DNA of 46,508 bases, from contig JASJCY010000063.1 of assembly GCA_030065825.1 (NCBI GenBank), positions 1-46,508 on the forward strand. The letters are read 5' to 3'. Under the pieces are notes generated by a model. The model did not search any database. It had not been told where the DNA came from and saw only the letters and a list, made by a program, of their open reading frames with translations. A program made the position numbers and the translations under genes. Below are positions 9,509 through 18,760 of the stretch, piece after piece. Each line of letters begins with the position of its first letter. Positions within the stretch are counted from its first letter, which is position 1. This DNA is from Nostocaceae cyanobacterium. Lineage in GTDB: Bacteria > Cyanobacteriota > Cyanobacteriia > Cyanobacteriales > Nostocaceae.

Positions 9509-9664
9509 ATGTTATTGTTAAAAACCCCAATATTTAAAAGTGTAGTTTACAAAAGTTTAGGAAAAAGTCAAACTAACTTTAAACTGGTCAAAATGGCTGA
9601 AAGAGTTTATTTATGGGACTTTGAGGCTAAAAAATTCTCAACAAAGGTTAAAATTTCTGCATAA
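9509..9664 (+). CDS. Small basic hypothetical protein (51 aa)
   Basis: A 51-residue frame that I do not recognise. The ATG at 9509 follows a good ribosome-binding site (TGGAGA, 8 bp upstream). The product is lysine-rich, starts MLLLKTPIFKSVVYKSLG, continues NFKLVKMAERVYLWDFEAKK and ends KVKISA. It has no cysteine and no clear transmembrane helix. It lies 57 bp upstream of the HetZ-related gene on the same strand, so the two may be co-transcribed. It may be a genuine short regulator or an accidental frame; the ribosome-binding site is the main support. Confidence 0.45.
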   Translation: MLLLKTPIFKSVVYKSLGKSQTNFKLVKMAERVYLWDFEAKKFSTKVKISA

Positions 9665-9721
9665 GTATCATGATTGGGAACGTAATAAAACTAAGTAGCT
9701 CTAAATTATGTCTTTATCGAC

Positions 9722-10948
9722 ATGAGCCATGAAAACTGCCAGATAGAAATTGAAGAGGGAGAAATGGGGGTTGTGATGCAAACTTTAAAAGAGGCTTTTG
9801 AGGAGCGCAATCTCGATATGACTTTGGAGGCAGAAAAACTAGGACAATATTGGCGACAGCGTTTGGCTACAGACTGTCCCGAATTAGGTATAGCAAGCAG
9901 GGAAAGTATTGTTTGTTGGTTTTTGGGTACTGACTTAAAACGGTTTGAGTCTTTTAACCCAAAGGAATTGGATATTGCTAAGCAAGCAATAGAATATCGC
10001 TATCGGATTTTGCGTCAACGCTACTTGGGAGTAGGTAGAGAAAAAGCATACCGTAATTTGATATCTCGATTGGGAAGTTTAGCAACGCTGCGGAATAAAA
10101 TTCAGACTTGGATTGCTTTAAGTCGCGATCGCCAGCGTCGTGTCTTGGATGTTTTGCAAGAAGTGCTGCAAGAATTACTCCAAAGTGACAACTACATGCA
10201 GCAACAGATGGCTGCAATTGCTCAATTTACCAAGGAACCGAGACTGCGGGATGCGCTGCTATTTGCTAGCACTGAGGAATATTGTTTGCGACCAATTCGT
10301 AATCAACCTTTACTAGTATATCGGTTCGTGAATTACTTGCGTCGCAGTCAGCGTGGTGGTTTAACCCAAGTGCCCAGTAGTGACTCCATTCGCATTGTCT
10401 CGCAAGAGGTGATGGCAGAGGATAGTGACAACAGCGTTAATTTGGCGGATGCTCAAGCCATTGCAGATTATGAAGCAGCACAGGAATTAGAGGAAAAACA
10501 GGTACTGCGTCAAAGCGTTAAACAGGAATTTGAAGGTTATTTACAAGAAAATTTGGGAGAAGAAGCAGTCCAGTGGTTGCGTCTTTACCTGCAAGGCAAA
10601 TCCCAAGACGAAATTGCCAAAATTCTCAAAAAGCAGATTAAGGAAATATATCGGCTAAGAGAAAAAATTAGCTACCATGCAGTACGGGTATTTGCTCTCA
10701 AAGGTAAACCGGAACTAGTTCATAACTGGCTGGAAATATCTTTAGATGAACACAATTTGGGGCTGACACCACAACAGCTAGAGCAATTGTATACGCAATT
10801 GACACCCATCCAGCGTTCTGTGCTGGATCAACGCAAAGCAGGCAAGAATATAGAAGAAATAGCCCAACAACTAAAGCGTAAAACCCATCAAGTTATGGGG
10901 GAGTGGACAAAAATTTATCTGTCTGCTCAAGCCCTGAGAAGCAAGTAA
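9722..10948 (+). CDS. HetZ-related (type 2) cyanobacterial regulator-like protein
   Basis: A 408-residue protein that I recall as a conserved cyanobacterial family called HetZ-related protein 2; the name is from memory. It is almost all helical and soluble. Conserved-looking blocks are AIEYRYRILRQRYLGVG, AYRNLISRLGSLATLRNKI, ALSRDRQRRVLDVLQEVLQE and YCLRPIRNQPLLVYRFVNYL. The C-terminal third has two sigma-region-4-like helix-turn-helix stretches (LQGKSQDEIAKILKKQIKEI and AGKNIEEIAQQLKRKTHQV), which suggests DNA binding or sigma-factor mimicry. HetZ itself acts in early heterocyst differentiation; a role for this paralogue is not established. An alternative start is the Met at residue 15. Confidence 0.65.
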   Translation: MSHENCQIEIEEGEMGVVMQTLKEAFEERNLDMTLEAEKLGQYWRQRLATDCPELGIASRESIVCWFLGTDLKRFESFNPKELDIAKQAIEYRYRILRQRYLGVGREKAYRNLISRLGSLATLRNKIQTWIALSRDRQRRVLDVLQEVLQELLQSDNYMQQQMAAIAQFTKEPRLRDALLFASTEEYCLRPIRNQPLLVYRFVNYLRRSQRGGLTQVPSSDSIRIVSQEVMAEDSDNSVNLADAQAIADYEAAQELEEKQVLRQSVKQEFEGYLQENLGEEAVQWLRLYLQGKSQDEIAKILKKQIKEIYRLREKISYHAVRVFALKGKPELVHNWLEISLDEHNLGLTPQQLEQLYTQLTPIQRSVLDQRKAGKNIEEIAQQLKRKTHQVMGEWTKIYLSAQALRSK

Positions 10949-11210
10949 TCTGTTAATAAAATTTTAATTGACTTGACAAACAGTCAGTCTTACGAAAAGA
11001 AACGGGTGCGTCACAGTTAAATCTGTTGTCGTCAATACCCGTTGTATCCTGATATCAAAATCAAAATACTCAGTGCTGGAGGTTAATGAGTTTTCATTAT
11101 ACTGAATTGTACTGATTTTTACCTAGTTTTTAAGCAAACTCATTGTTTTTTTACGGATGTAACATCAAGATACGGAATACGATATAAGTAAACTTCAAGC
11201 AATTAAACCT

Positions 11211-12509
11211 ATGTTGTCTTCACAGGGTACACCAGCTGTTGGTTCAGGTGGTGTTAAGTCAGCACTATCTGCCAACTCAACGGATTGGCAGCAATCTCTA
11301 GATTGTGAACATCTTTTCCATCTTATCAAGACTATTTTACCATTTGAAGCTTGCCTGCACTACCAAATTTTGCCCTTAGAGTTGGAAGACAAAAAGCTGG
11401 TGCTAGGCATGGTGGATTTAGAAGATAGTGGAGCAATGGATTATGTCAGTCGTATTGTCTCCTATCTCAATTGCACAATAGAAAAGAAGGCGATCACATC
11501 CCAGACTCATCAGAGCCTCCTATCAGCCTATCTCAAACAGGATAATGAATCCCAGAATGTAGCTGCACAGACGCCGCAATTACATAGCACAGCTAGTACT
11601 GAAAGTCAACCAATTTTAGAGTCAATTGAATCTCCTGTTGACAATCAACAATCAACCCACATCGAATCTTCTACGCAAAACCAGGAAGCAAGATTTAGTT
11701 TAGAACAGACAGAAATTTCTCCAGATTTTCCGTCAACTCCAGAGTCAGATTCCACCTCTTTTAGTATTACTCCTGAATCTCCAACTACCACACCCCTTGT
11801 AGAAGAAACAAGCAAAACAATATCACAGGATGCTACTACAACTGTATTTGCCTGGAGGGAAGATACTTCCCACTTAGTGGACATTCCTGAAGATATACCT
11901 GTTTTGCCGGTGGCATCTCCCGAATTATTCACTCCTACTGAAATGTTAACTACATTACCACCAAAGAAATTACTAACAGAATTATTAGGACGAGTTCTGA
12001 CCATGGGAATTGGTCGGCTATATTTAGAAAGACAACCTTATCAAGGCAGGATACTCTGGAGTGACAATGGAATTGTACAGTCTGTATTAGAAACTGTACC
12101 TCTGTCTGTTTACCAAGGGGTACTCAATGAGTTAAAGCGATTTTTATCCCTTCCTCTGACTCGGGTGGCAGAAACAAAACAAGTAGAGAAGGAATACTTG
12201 TATCAGCAACAACGCTTATTACTGCGCTTGCGAATCATGCCAGGAAAGCACGGTGAAGAAGCAACATTACAGGTATTACGGGGAACAGCATTAAAGTTCT
12301 ATCAAAAACAACAGTTAACCCGTCTGAGTCAAGATACCTTAAGAATTAGCCAACAACTAAGTTATAAGTTGCACGAACTACAGGAGAGAGCTTTCCGTAA
12401 CGGTAGCTTCAATCCTCAACAATTAGAGGCTTTCAATTGCCTTAACCAACTTGTAGAAAATTTAGACCATCAAATCGACATATTAACAAAACCTTCACAA
12501 GAACAATAA
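11211..12509 (+). CDS. MshEN/GspE N-terminal domain protein without ATPase core
   Basis: A 432-residue soluble protein. Residues about 35-100 (LFHLIKTILPFEACLHYQIL, KLVLGMVDLEDSGAMDYVSR, YLNCTIEKKAITSQTHQSLL) resemble the N-terminal domain of GspE/PilB pilus ATPases, which in some members binds c-di-GMP. Residues about 105-230 are a low-complexity Ser/Thr/Pro/Glu linker. A C-terminal domain (about 235-375) lacks any Walker motif. The end is helical (SYKLHELQERAFRNGSFNPQ). It may modulate type IV pilus function or act as a nucleotide sensor. No pilus gene is nearby. Family assignment of the N-domain is fairly secure; function is unknown. Confidence 0.6.
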   Translation: MLSSQGTPAVGSGGVKSALSANSTDWQQSLDCEHLFHLIKTILPFEACLHYQILPLELEDKKLVLGMVDLEDSGAMDYVSRIVSYLNCTIEKKAITSQTHQSLLSAYLKQDNESQNVAAQTPQLHSTASTESQPILESIESPVDNQQSTHIESSTQNQEARFSLEQTEISPDFPSTPESDSTSFSITPESPTTTPLVEETSKTISQDATTTVFAWREDTSHLVDIPEDIPVLPVASPELFTPTEMLTTLPPKKLLTELLGRVLTMGIGRLYLERQPYQGRILWSDNGIVQSVLETVPLSVYQGVLNELKRFLSLPLTRVAETKQVEKEYLYQQQRLLLRLRIMPGKHGEEATLQVLRGTALKFYQKQQLTRLSQDTLRISQQLSYKLHELQERAFRNGSFNPQQLEAFNCLNQLVENLDHQIDILTKPSQEQ

Positions 12510-12779
12510 ACTGCAAATAACATCAAATTGATTTGCACAACCATTACTAAACTGATTCACAGATCACAGATAATTAAAATAGATAATATCTTTGTCCGTA
12601 AAAACTCTGATTTCGATATTCTGTCTATTATGTTGTAATGGAAACCTAAACCAATAGACTTGATTCAAGTTAGGGGTTTAATATTCGCAAATGATATCGT
12701 ATATTACAAAATATTACGGATATCTAAATATTATATCACGTTTAATTTCACATCTGACATTTTTGCAAATAAATATTTC

Positions 12780-13463
12780 ATGCAGACAGAGGTTTTTAGT
12801 GAAGTTTTCCCCTTGATGAATACAGCCAGTCCTCAGACTTTGGAATGGTTGCTCAACGTTGCAGTTGAACATGAATACCCAGCCCGACGAACTGTGTTGA
12901 TGGAAGATGCTTGGGGTAATGCGGTTTATTTTATAGTATCTGGTTGGATCAAAGTACGGCATACCGCAGGTGAAGATTCCGTGGCTTTGGCAATTTTAGG
13001 CAAGGGTGATTTTTTTGGAGAAATGGCGATTTTAGATGAATCTCCGCGTTCAACTGATGTTATTGCCCTTTCACCAGTAAAATTGCTCAGTATTTCCAGA
13101 GAACGCTTTATTCAAATATTATTTAAAGACCCCCAGTTACATCATCGCATGTTACAATTGATGGTACAACGCTTGCGACAAACTAACCTGCGCTTGCAAA
13201 TGCGAACTGCACCACCAGCAGTTAAACTTGCTTATACCCTGGTAAGTTTGGGGGAAAGTTATGGTCAAGAATCAGATCAAGGAAGGCAAATTTTTAATAT
13301 CCCCTTTCAAGATTTAGCCGATGTGACCGAAATCAGTGTAGAAGATACGACCAAAATCATGGAAAAGCTGCATGAGAAAGGTTGGATCGAAATTAATACT
13401 GGTAAAAATACTGTCGATTTGATTAACTTTAAACAGTTGATCAATTTGGCTGGCAAAGTTTAA
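12780..13463 (+). CDS. Crp/Fnr-family transcription regulator
   Basis: A 227-residue regulator. Residues about 10-125 form a cyclic-nucleotide-binding domain ending in FFGEMAILDESPRSTDV, which keeps the GE...PRS pattern of the cAMP phosphate-binding cassette. The C-terminal winged helix (about 145-227, with IPFQDLADVTEISVEDTTKI) binds DNA. There are no Fnr-type cysteines. A frame open back to a TTG at 12660 adds 40 AT-coded residues unlike the family, so ATG 12780 is chosen. It is monocistronic and converges on the CHAD gene across an inverted repeat. It is a cAMP-type regulator rather than NtcA, judged by the cassette. Confidence 0.85.
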   Translation: MQTEVFSEVFPLMNTASPQTLEWLLNVAVEHEYPARRTVLMEDAWGNAVYFIVSGWIKVRHTAGEDSVALAILGKGDFFGEMAILDESPRSTDVIALSPVKLLSISRERFIQILFKDPQLHHRMLQLMVQRLRQTNLRLQMRTAPPAVKLAYTLVSLGESYGQESDQGRQIFNIPFQDLADVTEISVEDTTKIMEKLHEKGWIEINTGKNTVDLINFKQLINLAGKV

Positions 13464-13474
13464 TTTCTACCCAA

Positions 13475-13542
13475 AGAAACCGGGTTTCTGTTGGAGTGCA
13501 TACTTAGATTGTGGTCGCTCCATCCATAGAAACCCGGTTTCT
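13475..13542. repeat. Inverted AGAAACCCGGTTTCT pair, possible bidirectional terminator
   Basis: AGAAACCGGGTTTCT (13475-13489) and AGAAACCCGGTTTCT (13528-13542) flank 38 bases and can form one long hairpin or two short ones. It lies between the convergent crp-like and CHAD genes. The core is the same dispersed palindrome found throughout the window. Confidence 0.6.
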
Positions 13543-13587
13543 AACCTTCATGAGAGGGAATAGGGAATAGGTTTTGCTAAACACTTT

Positions 13588-14610
13588 CTAATCTGGTTGT
13601 AGTATTGTTAAGTGCAGACTCTTCCTAGTTTCTCCTTGCAGATAACGTTCCTGTAAAGGTCGCCATTGCTGCCACAATTGGTAACGATTTTTTGCTAATA
13701 AAGTAGCTAGGGTGGGAAGTTTGGCGTCAATATCCGACTTGAGCACATTTACAAGCCACTCACCTAAGACTACACTATCTTGCAGAGAACCCAAAATTTG
13801 TTGGATACTCTTGACTTCTGCAACATAAGCTGTATAAGACTCTCCGTATAAGTCAGTAAATAACTCCATCTGGTATCGCAGTCCTTTGGCTTGTTTGCGC
13901 AAACTATGAAGAACTTCTGCGTTAGTTGTTAATTGTTGCTTGACATCTTCTGCTTTCCAGTCTGTAGGTATGAGTATTTGTTTATCTTCAATTTTAGTTC
14001 CGACTAACCAAGCTGGATGTAGCAAAAAATTACTCACTTGTGGGAACAGTAAATCTGGCAATACTTCCTGCATTGGCAAAGATGCGAGGGGATAATACTT
14101 TGGTTTTTCTAACCAATCTTTTAATCCATTTTTGAGAGATTTATAACGCTCTTCTTTTAAAGTTGACCGTACATATACTAGTGCATCTTTGCGTTGTTTA
14201 CTCAAAACATCTAAAGCAGTTTGTAAATATTTCTGCTCTTTACTCGGTACATGTGGGTAATAAATATTTTTCAAAGTTTCTTGAAGTACGTCTAAATCTC
14301 GGAGAACACCAAGACGACGGGCAATTTTACCGATATTTTTATTACTTGCAGACTTTGGTAAAACTATGGCTTGAGCAAATCCACTTACAGCAGTTCGTAA
14401 GCGACGCATACCAACTCGCATTTGATGCAGCGCTTCTGGATCTTTATCTTTCTTTACTGTTGTTTCCCACTTTAAGGTTTTCTTAAAGTGTTTTTGAACT
14501 GCTTCGTAACCATAGTCTCCTAGAGTTTTGATTGTGGGTTGAACAGCTAAAGTCATAGGAGGTAATATAAATGGATAGGAATTTTCTATTTTGTGGTGTA
14601 ATCGAATCAT
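13588..14610 (-). CDS. CHAD domain protein
   Basis: A 340-residue all-helical CHAD protein. The conserved histidine-containing helix DPEALHQMRVGMRRLRTAVS is near residue 62, followed by ARRLGVLRDLDVLQETLKN and, later, HSLRKQAKGLRYQMELF. CHAD domains bind inorganic polyphosphate through conserved basic residues and are often found with polyphosphate granules or CYTH enzymes; no CYTH domain is fused here. Translation could also start at Met19 (14556), which begins the more conserved part (MTLAVQPTIKTLG); neither start has a clear ribosome-binding site. The gene is alone on the minus strand. Confidence 0.87.
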   Translation of the reverse strand: MIRLHHKIENSYPFILPPMTLAVQPTIKTLGDYGYEAVQKHFKKTLKWETTVKKDKDPEALHQMRVGMRRLRTAVSGFAQAIVLPKSASNKNIGKIARRLGVLRDLDVLQETLKNIYYPHVPSKEQKYLQTALDVLSKQRKDALVYVRSTLKEERYKSLKNGLKDWLEKPKYYPLASLPMQEVLPDLLFPQVSNFLLHPAWLVGTKIEDKQILIPTDWKAEDVKQQLTTNAEVLHSLRKQAKGLRYQMELFTDLYGESYTAYVAEVKSIQQILGSLQDSVVLGEWLVNVLKSDIDAKLPTLATLLAKNRYQLWQQWRPLQERYLQGETRKSLHLTILQPD

Positions 14611-15124
14611 AGCATTAGTTTAAATAACAAAAGTAGATTTTTTCTTTTTTTATGTAATTTTAATATTGACAAGATTCATTGATTTATAATTGAAAATTGT
14701 TGTGATATATAATTATCCTAAATACTGAATAATTTTAGGTATTTGTAGAGTGGACATTGCCGATACTAGGTATTTTAAAAATAATCAAATATAAGTCCTA
14801 TATTATAGGAATTAATGTGTTGATGACACGCATCTTTCACCTGGACGAAAAAACGGGTTTTTCAACGCAAAATTTAGGTTTTTGCTATTAGTCATTCTCA
14901 AAAAAAACATTTTTTCACTCAGTTGCAATATATAACGTCAGGGAGTGGACTGTATTCTATTAACTTGAAAATGGCTATATTAAGTAAGTCGGTTCTAGCC
15001 ACTAAGGTGCCGTACCCTCAGGAGTAATACACCCTACATAAAATTTATATTTCTTTATATATATTGAATTTTTTTCGCCGACTTACTTAAAGTTGTATAA
15101 TTCAATAATTGTGGAAAAAATAGA
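14611..15124. other. AT-rich intergenic region with dispersed element
   Basis: No gene. At about 14827-14910 lies a degenerate copy of the AAACGGGTTTTTC/CGCAAAATTTAGG element, similar to the sequence near 6330. The rest is AT-rich and presumably carries the promoters of the flanking divergent genes. Confidence 0.5.
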
Positions 15125-16192
15125 ATGTCTAATCAATATTTGCTCTACCAAATTTTACTAGAATTTGACGATAATTTTGTAAAATACCGCAAAGATATTT
15201 CAGCATTGCTGCTTACCTGGGATAACTACTTATGGTTAGGTTCAGATGAAACCTCATCAATAGAACGTCTTTGTTTACTAGAACCACAAAAATTTGCTGC
15301 ACATAAACAGTTTCGAGTTGCAGAATTTATGAATTTACCTGCACCAGAAGACGAAGAAATTGATATCGAAGGAATTGCTTACAGTGATTATTATCTTTGG
15401 TTTACTGGTTCCCACAGCTACAAACGTAAAAAGCCAAAACCCAAAAAATCTGACTTAGAAAATATAGAAAGATTGGCAAGAATTGTCCCAGAAAAAAACC
15501 GCTATATCCTCGGACGTATTCCCCTGGTAAATGGTGAATTATTAAAATCTTGCCCACATCCGAAAAATCCAGATTTACAGTTAAGTGCTGGGAAACTTGA
15601 ACTTACTTGTCAAGGTAATTTATTAATGAATGCTTTGATAAATGATGTACATTTGGGCGATTTTATTCAGGCTAAAATTCCTGGCAAAGAAAATGGCTTT
15701 GATGTCGAAGGTATAGCCGTTATTCAAAATAAGATATTTCTAGGTTTACGTGGTCCGGTGTTACGGGGTTGGGGGGTGATGCTGGAAATAGAATTAGCAG
15801 ATTCTACTCCTGGTAATTTAATCCTCAAAGAATTTGGTGAGGATGGACACAGATATAAAAAGCATTTTATATTCTTGAATGGTTTAGGAATTCGAGATTT
15901 GTGTTGGGATGGAGAAGATTTGTTGATTTTAGCGGGACCAACTATGGATTTAGATGGTCCGGTGCAAGTTTATCGTCTCAGAAATGGTGTAAATTTATCA
16001 GCAAATCAACTCCATAAGCCAGAGTTAGTATTGGAGATACCTTTTGGTAAGGGAGAAGAACATGCTGAGGGTATGACTTTATTTAACAATATAGCTGGAG
16101 TACCTTCTATATTGGTGGTATATGACTCCCCTGCAAAGTCTAGATTAGTGGGTGATACTGGCTTAATAGCAGATGTATTTACCTTCGGTTGA
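15125..16192 (+). CDS. DUF3616 domain protein
   Basis: A 355-residue soluble protein of the DUF3616 family. Typical segments are ALLLTWDNYLWLGSDETSSI, DIEGIAYSDYYLWFTGSHS, FDVEGIAVIQNKIFLGLRGP and EGKG-like text near EEHAEGMTLF. The alternating D-x-E-G-I/M blocks suggest a beta-propeller-like repeat fold. No catalytic motif or signal peptide is visible. Function is unknown. The gene is monocistronic and followed by a repeat-rich 850-bp spacer. Confidence 0.8.
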   Translation: MSNQYLLYQILLEFDDNFVKYRKDISALLLTWDNYLWLGSDETSSIERLCLLEPQKFAAHKQFRVAEFMNLPAPEDEEIDIEGIAYSDYYLWFTGSHSYKRKKPKPKKSDLENIERLARIVPEKNRYILGRIPLVNGELLKSCPHPKNPDLQLSAGKLELTCQGNLLMNALINDVHLGDFIQAKIPGKENGFDVEGIAVIQNKIFLGLRGPVLRGWGVMLEIELADSTPGNLILKEFGEDGHRYKKHFIFLNGLGIRDLCWDGEDLLILAGPTMDLDGPVQVYRLRNGVNLSANQLHKPELVLEIPFGKGEEHAEGMTLFNNIAGVPSILVVYDSPAKSRLVGDTGLIADVFTFG

Positions 16193-17040
16193 AAATTTTT
16201 GATTCTATGGGATAACCATGAGGCAGAGCCTGCAAAGCCTAGTTACCAGCGTGACACTGGTAACCAGAAATACTCTCCCTCGTTACAAGGTTCTACCTTG
16301 TAACGTACTTTCGGGAGACTCTGTCTCCTCATATCTTGCACCTGCACCCTAGAAGGGTGAGGCTATACAAGCACTAGACGCGGAGCGGCTTCCCGTTAGG
16401 GTAGCCTGCCTACGCAGGCTAAAAACCCTGATTTTTCCCCTAGTTACCAGCGTGACACTGGTAACCAGAAAGACTCTCCCTCGTTACAAGGTTCTACCTT
16501 CCCTCGTTACAAGGTTCTACCTTGTAACGTACTTTTGGGAGACTCTGTCTCCAGACTTTAAAACGACAAGGGACACCCATCCTAACACAATACTCTTATT
16601 TTATTTGATAAGGGTGGAAAGCGCTATATGGGTTTCCAGGTTTAGCCTGGAAACGAGTTAATTATTTTTGTTTGTTTATTGTAGGGTAAGCATAAATATA
16701 TTTATTGCTGCTGTATTTATTTTATCTATATCAATATTAATTAAACAAAATCAGTTCTAAATAAGGATTCGATAACAGAATAAGTCATCATTTTTTAATT
16801 TGAACATCACCTGATTTTTGTAGATGTCTCTCTATATAAGAGATTGATATTTCGATGCCAAAAAATCTAACTATTTGCATGTAATAAAAAGGCAAAACGT
16901 TCTGAAGTATTTTGATGAGTACTTTAGATAGAATGAGGTTTACCGATTCTAAATTATCTATCTATTAATCATTCTGGTAATCAATAAATATTCATTATTA
17001 TCAGCTAGTTATACTCACTTCAATCTCGAAGAGGAATGTA
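16193..17040. repeat. Repeat cluster: two copies of a TTACAAGGT palindrome unit
   Basis: Copy 1 is at 16240-16328 and copy 2 at 16441-16552. Each has TAGTTACCAGCGTGACACTG, a CGTTACAAGG/CCTTGTAACG palindrome and GGGAGACTCTGTCTCC. Copy 2 carries an internal duplication of CCCTCGTTACAAGGTTCTAC. Between them lies a TAGACGCGGAGCGGCT dispersed repeat. Related palindromes are at 23630-23725. 16680-17040 is AT-rich with no gene. Confidence 0.8.
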
Positions 17041-17871
17041 ATGCATCCAACAACTGAAAATCGTTTCTCGATTTTGTATCAAGGAATGTTTAAAGACTTT
17101 CTGGAGTTGATTAGATTAAAGTTTCACCTCAATTTTGGATTTGTGATTTTGGGAGCAGTTAGCTTTGCCAAACAAATTGATGTTGCATTAATATTTTCTA
17201 TATTGGTGATGTATTTGTCTTTTAATGTCTGCCTTTATGGTGGACTTTATACAATCAATGCAATCACTGACTTGGAAAAAGATGCAAAGCATCCCCTCAA
17301 GAAAAATCGACCGCTTCCTTCTAAAAGGATTAGTAAAACTACGGCAATTATCTTAGCAGCAGTTTTAATTTCTCTAGGGCTTTTAGTAGGATTCTTGTAT
17401 TTTGGTCAAAACATTGGGTTGATTTATATCACATTTATCGTCATCAACCTATTCTATTCATTTTTTGCCAGAAATATCCCTTATCTGGAATTATTTGTGA
17501 ATGCAAGTACTATGCCAGTTAGATTGCTAATGGGTACTTTTATAGTCATGAATGGAACGTTTCCAACATTGTTAATGCTTGGGGCTTTTTGTACGGGAAT
17601 TGGGTTTCTTTCTGTCAGACGAATTGTGGAAAAAGATATAGATAACTGGAAAGAAGCTCGTCCCGCTTTAAAAGCATATCAGGGAAATATTATGTTGTGG
17701 CTACAAATTCTTGCTTTTGTTGTTTTGATAATGGCATTCAAATTTGACCCTTTTATTCAACAAGACTTGATTGCCTATATTTTTATGGGTATATATTACC
17801 TCATTTTCTGTTTTGGAACTCATCTGTTACCTCCAATTAGAAATTATTGGAAACAGTATTATGGACACTAA
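17041..17871 (+). CDS. UbiA-family prenyltransferase
   Basis: A 276-residue integral membrane protein with about seven to eight hydrophobic helices. The first Asp-rich motif is N73-x3-D77-x3-D81 within NAITDLEKDAKHPLKKNRPL, which binds prenyl diphosphate through Mg2+. The second region, YSFFARNIPYLELFVNA (139-155), keeps the YS and a basic residue but has Glu150 where most members have Asp. Similarity of that region to phosphoribosyl-type UbiA enzymes (decaprenyl-phosphate phosphoribose synthase) is suggestive only. The HAD phosphatase 215 bp downstream fits, because UbiA/HAD pairs and fusions are known. GAGGAA precedes the ATG by 6 bp. The acceptor substrate is unknown. Confidence 0.85.
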   Translation: MHPTTENRFSILYQGMFKDFLELIRLKFHLNFGFVILGAVSFAKQIDVALIFSILVMYLSFNVCLYGGLYTINAITDLEKDAKHPLKKNRPLPSKRISKTTAIILAAVLISLGLLVGFLYFGQNIGLIYITFIVINLFYSFFARNIPYLELFVNASTMPVRLLMGTFIVMNGTFPTLLMLGAFCTGIGFLSVRRIVEKDIDNWKEARPALKAYQGNIMLWLQILAFVVLIMAFKFDPFIQQDLIAYIFMGIYYLIFCFGTHLLPPIRNYWKQYYGH

Positions 17872-17975
17872 TTAATTTGGGCGCAAGGATTACGCCCCTA
17901 CATAGGACACTAATTAATTTGGGCGCAAGCATTGCTAATTAAATTGGGCGCAAGCATTGCGCCCCTACATGTTTA
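17872..17975. repeat. GGGCGCAAGCATTGCGCCC dispersed palindrome, three partial copies
   Basis: Three tandem partial copies of a unit, TTAATTTGGGCGCAAG, with CATTGCGCCCCTAC; one is truncated. Another copy is at 29130-29152. They separate the UbiA and HAD genes and create a spurious reading frame at 17932-18135. Confidence 0.85.
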
Positions 17976-18085
17976 TCAATATTTTCGTAAATTGGTACAA
18001 GGCAAAAAAAGCGGGTTTCTAAACACAACAGTTTTGGGATTTTCCTTTGTTGAATTATCTTGTAGATTTATATTGGGAGCATTGA

Positions 18086-18760
18086 ATGCAGTTACTTTCT
18101 CGATTGAAAAAACAAAAGCACAAATTAAATATTAATCTCAATGATTTTCAAGCTGTTATTTTTGATGTTGATGGTACATTATATAATCTCAAACGCATGT
18201 ATGGGATAGTCACCCTAGAAATAGTCAAGTACTATCTCAAACATCCTCAAGAAGTTAAGGATATTAAAATTATCACAACTTTCATGGAAGAACGTGAAAA
18301 ACATGCTTGTGATATTGTTGAAGATGTAGAAAATGCTCAATATGAATGGACAGCAAAAGCATTAAAAACTTCAACGGAAAAGGTTCGTACTGTTGCTCAA
18401 AAATGGATTTTTGATATTCCATTAAAACATCTTTATGATTGCCGCTATCCAGAAATATTAGAATTATTTGCAAAGATTACTAACCAGGGTATAGCTACTG
18501 GGATTTTTTCAGATTATCCCGCTCAAGCCAAGATAGCTAAACTCGGTTTATTTCCTGATTGTATTGTTAGTTCTACAGATAAAAATATCGGTCGTCTCAA
18601 ACCCGATCCCAAAGGGTTATTAATTACTGCTGAAATTCTCGGGGTTCCTGTTAAACAATGCCTATTTATTGGCGATCGCGATGATAGGGATGGGGAATGT
18701 GCCCGAAAAGCAGGAATGCCATACTTGATATTAGGTAAAAGCAAGACTATAGTCTGTTAA
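18086..18760 (+). CDS. HAD-superfamily phosphatase
   Basis: A 224-residue haloacid dehalogenase-like hydrolase. Motif I is VIFDVDGTLYN (nucleophile Asp27 and acid/base Asp29). Motif II is GIFSDYP, the motif III lysine lies in GRLKPDPKGL, and motif IV is FIGDRDDRDGECARKAG. A helical cap sits between motifs I and II. The likely reaction is dephosphorylation of a small phosphorylated metabolite. Co-orientation with the UbiA gene suggests it hydrolyses the phosphorylated prenyl product, as in the two-step arabinosyl-donor pathway of actinobacteria; this is inference. The first 20 residues are basic and polar, and a later start is not available. Confidence 0.85.
   Translation: MQLLSRLKKQKHKLNINLNDFQAVIFDVDGTLYNLKRMYGIVTLEIVKYYLKHPQEVKDIKIITTFMEEREKHACDIVEDVENAQYEWTAKALKTSTEKVRTVAQKWIFDIPLKHLYDCRYPEILELFAKITNQGIATGIFSDYPAQAKIAKLGLFPDCIVSSTDKNIGRLKPDPKGLLITAEILGVPVKQCLFIGDRDDRDGECARKAGMPYLILGKSKTIVC

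Noticed and set aside
12660..12779. N-terminal extension of the Crp/Fnr regulator
   Set aside because: A TTG start and AT-driven composition; the family's N-terminus begins near the ATG at 12780.
16452..16661. 69-codon plus-strand frame
   Set aside because: It consists of the TTACAAGGT repeat unit read in frame.
17932..18135. 67-codon plus-strand frame between UbiA and HAD
   Set aside because: It starts in the GGGCGCAAG palindromes and overlaps the HAD gene in another frame.
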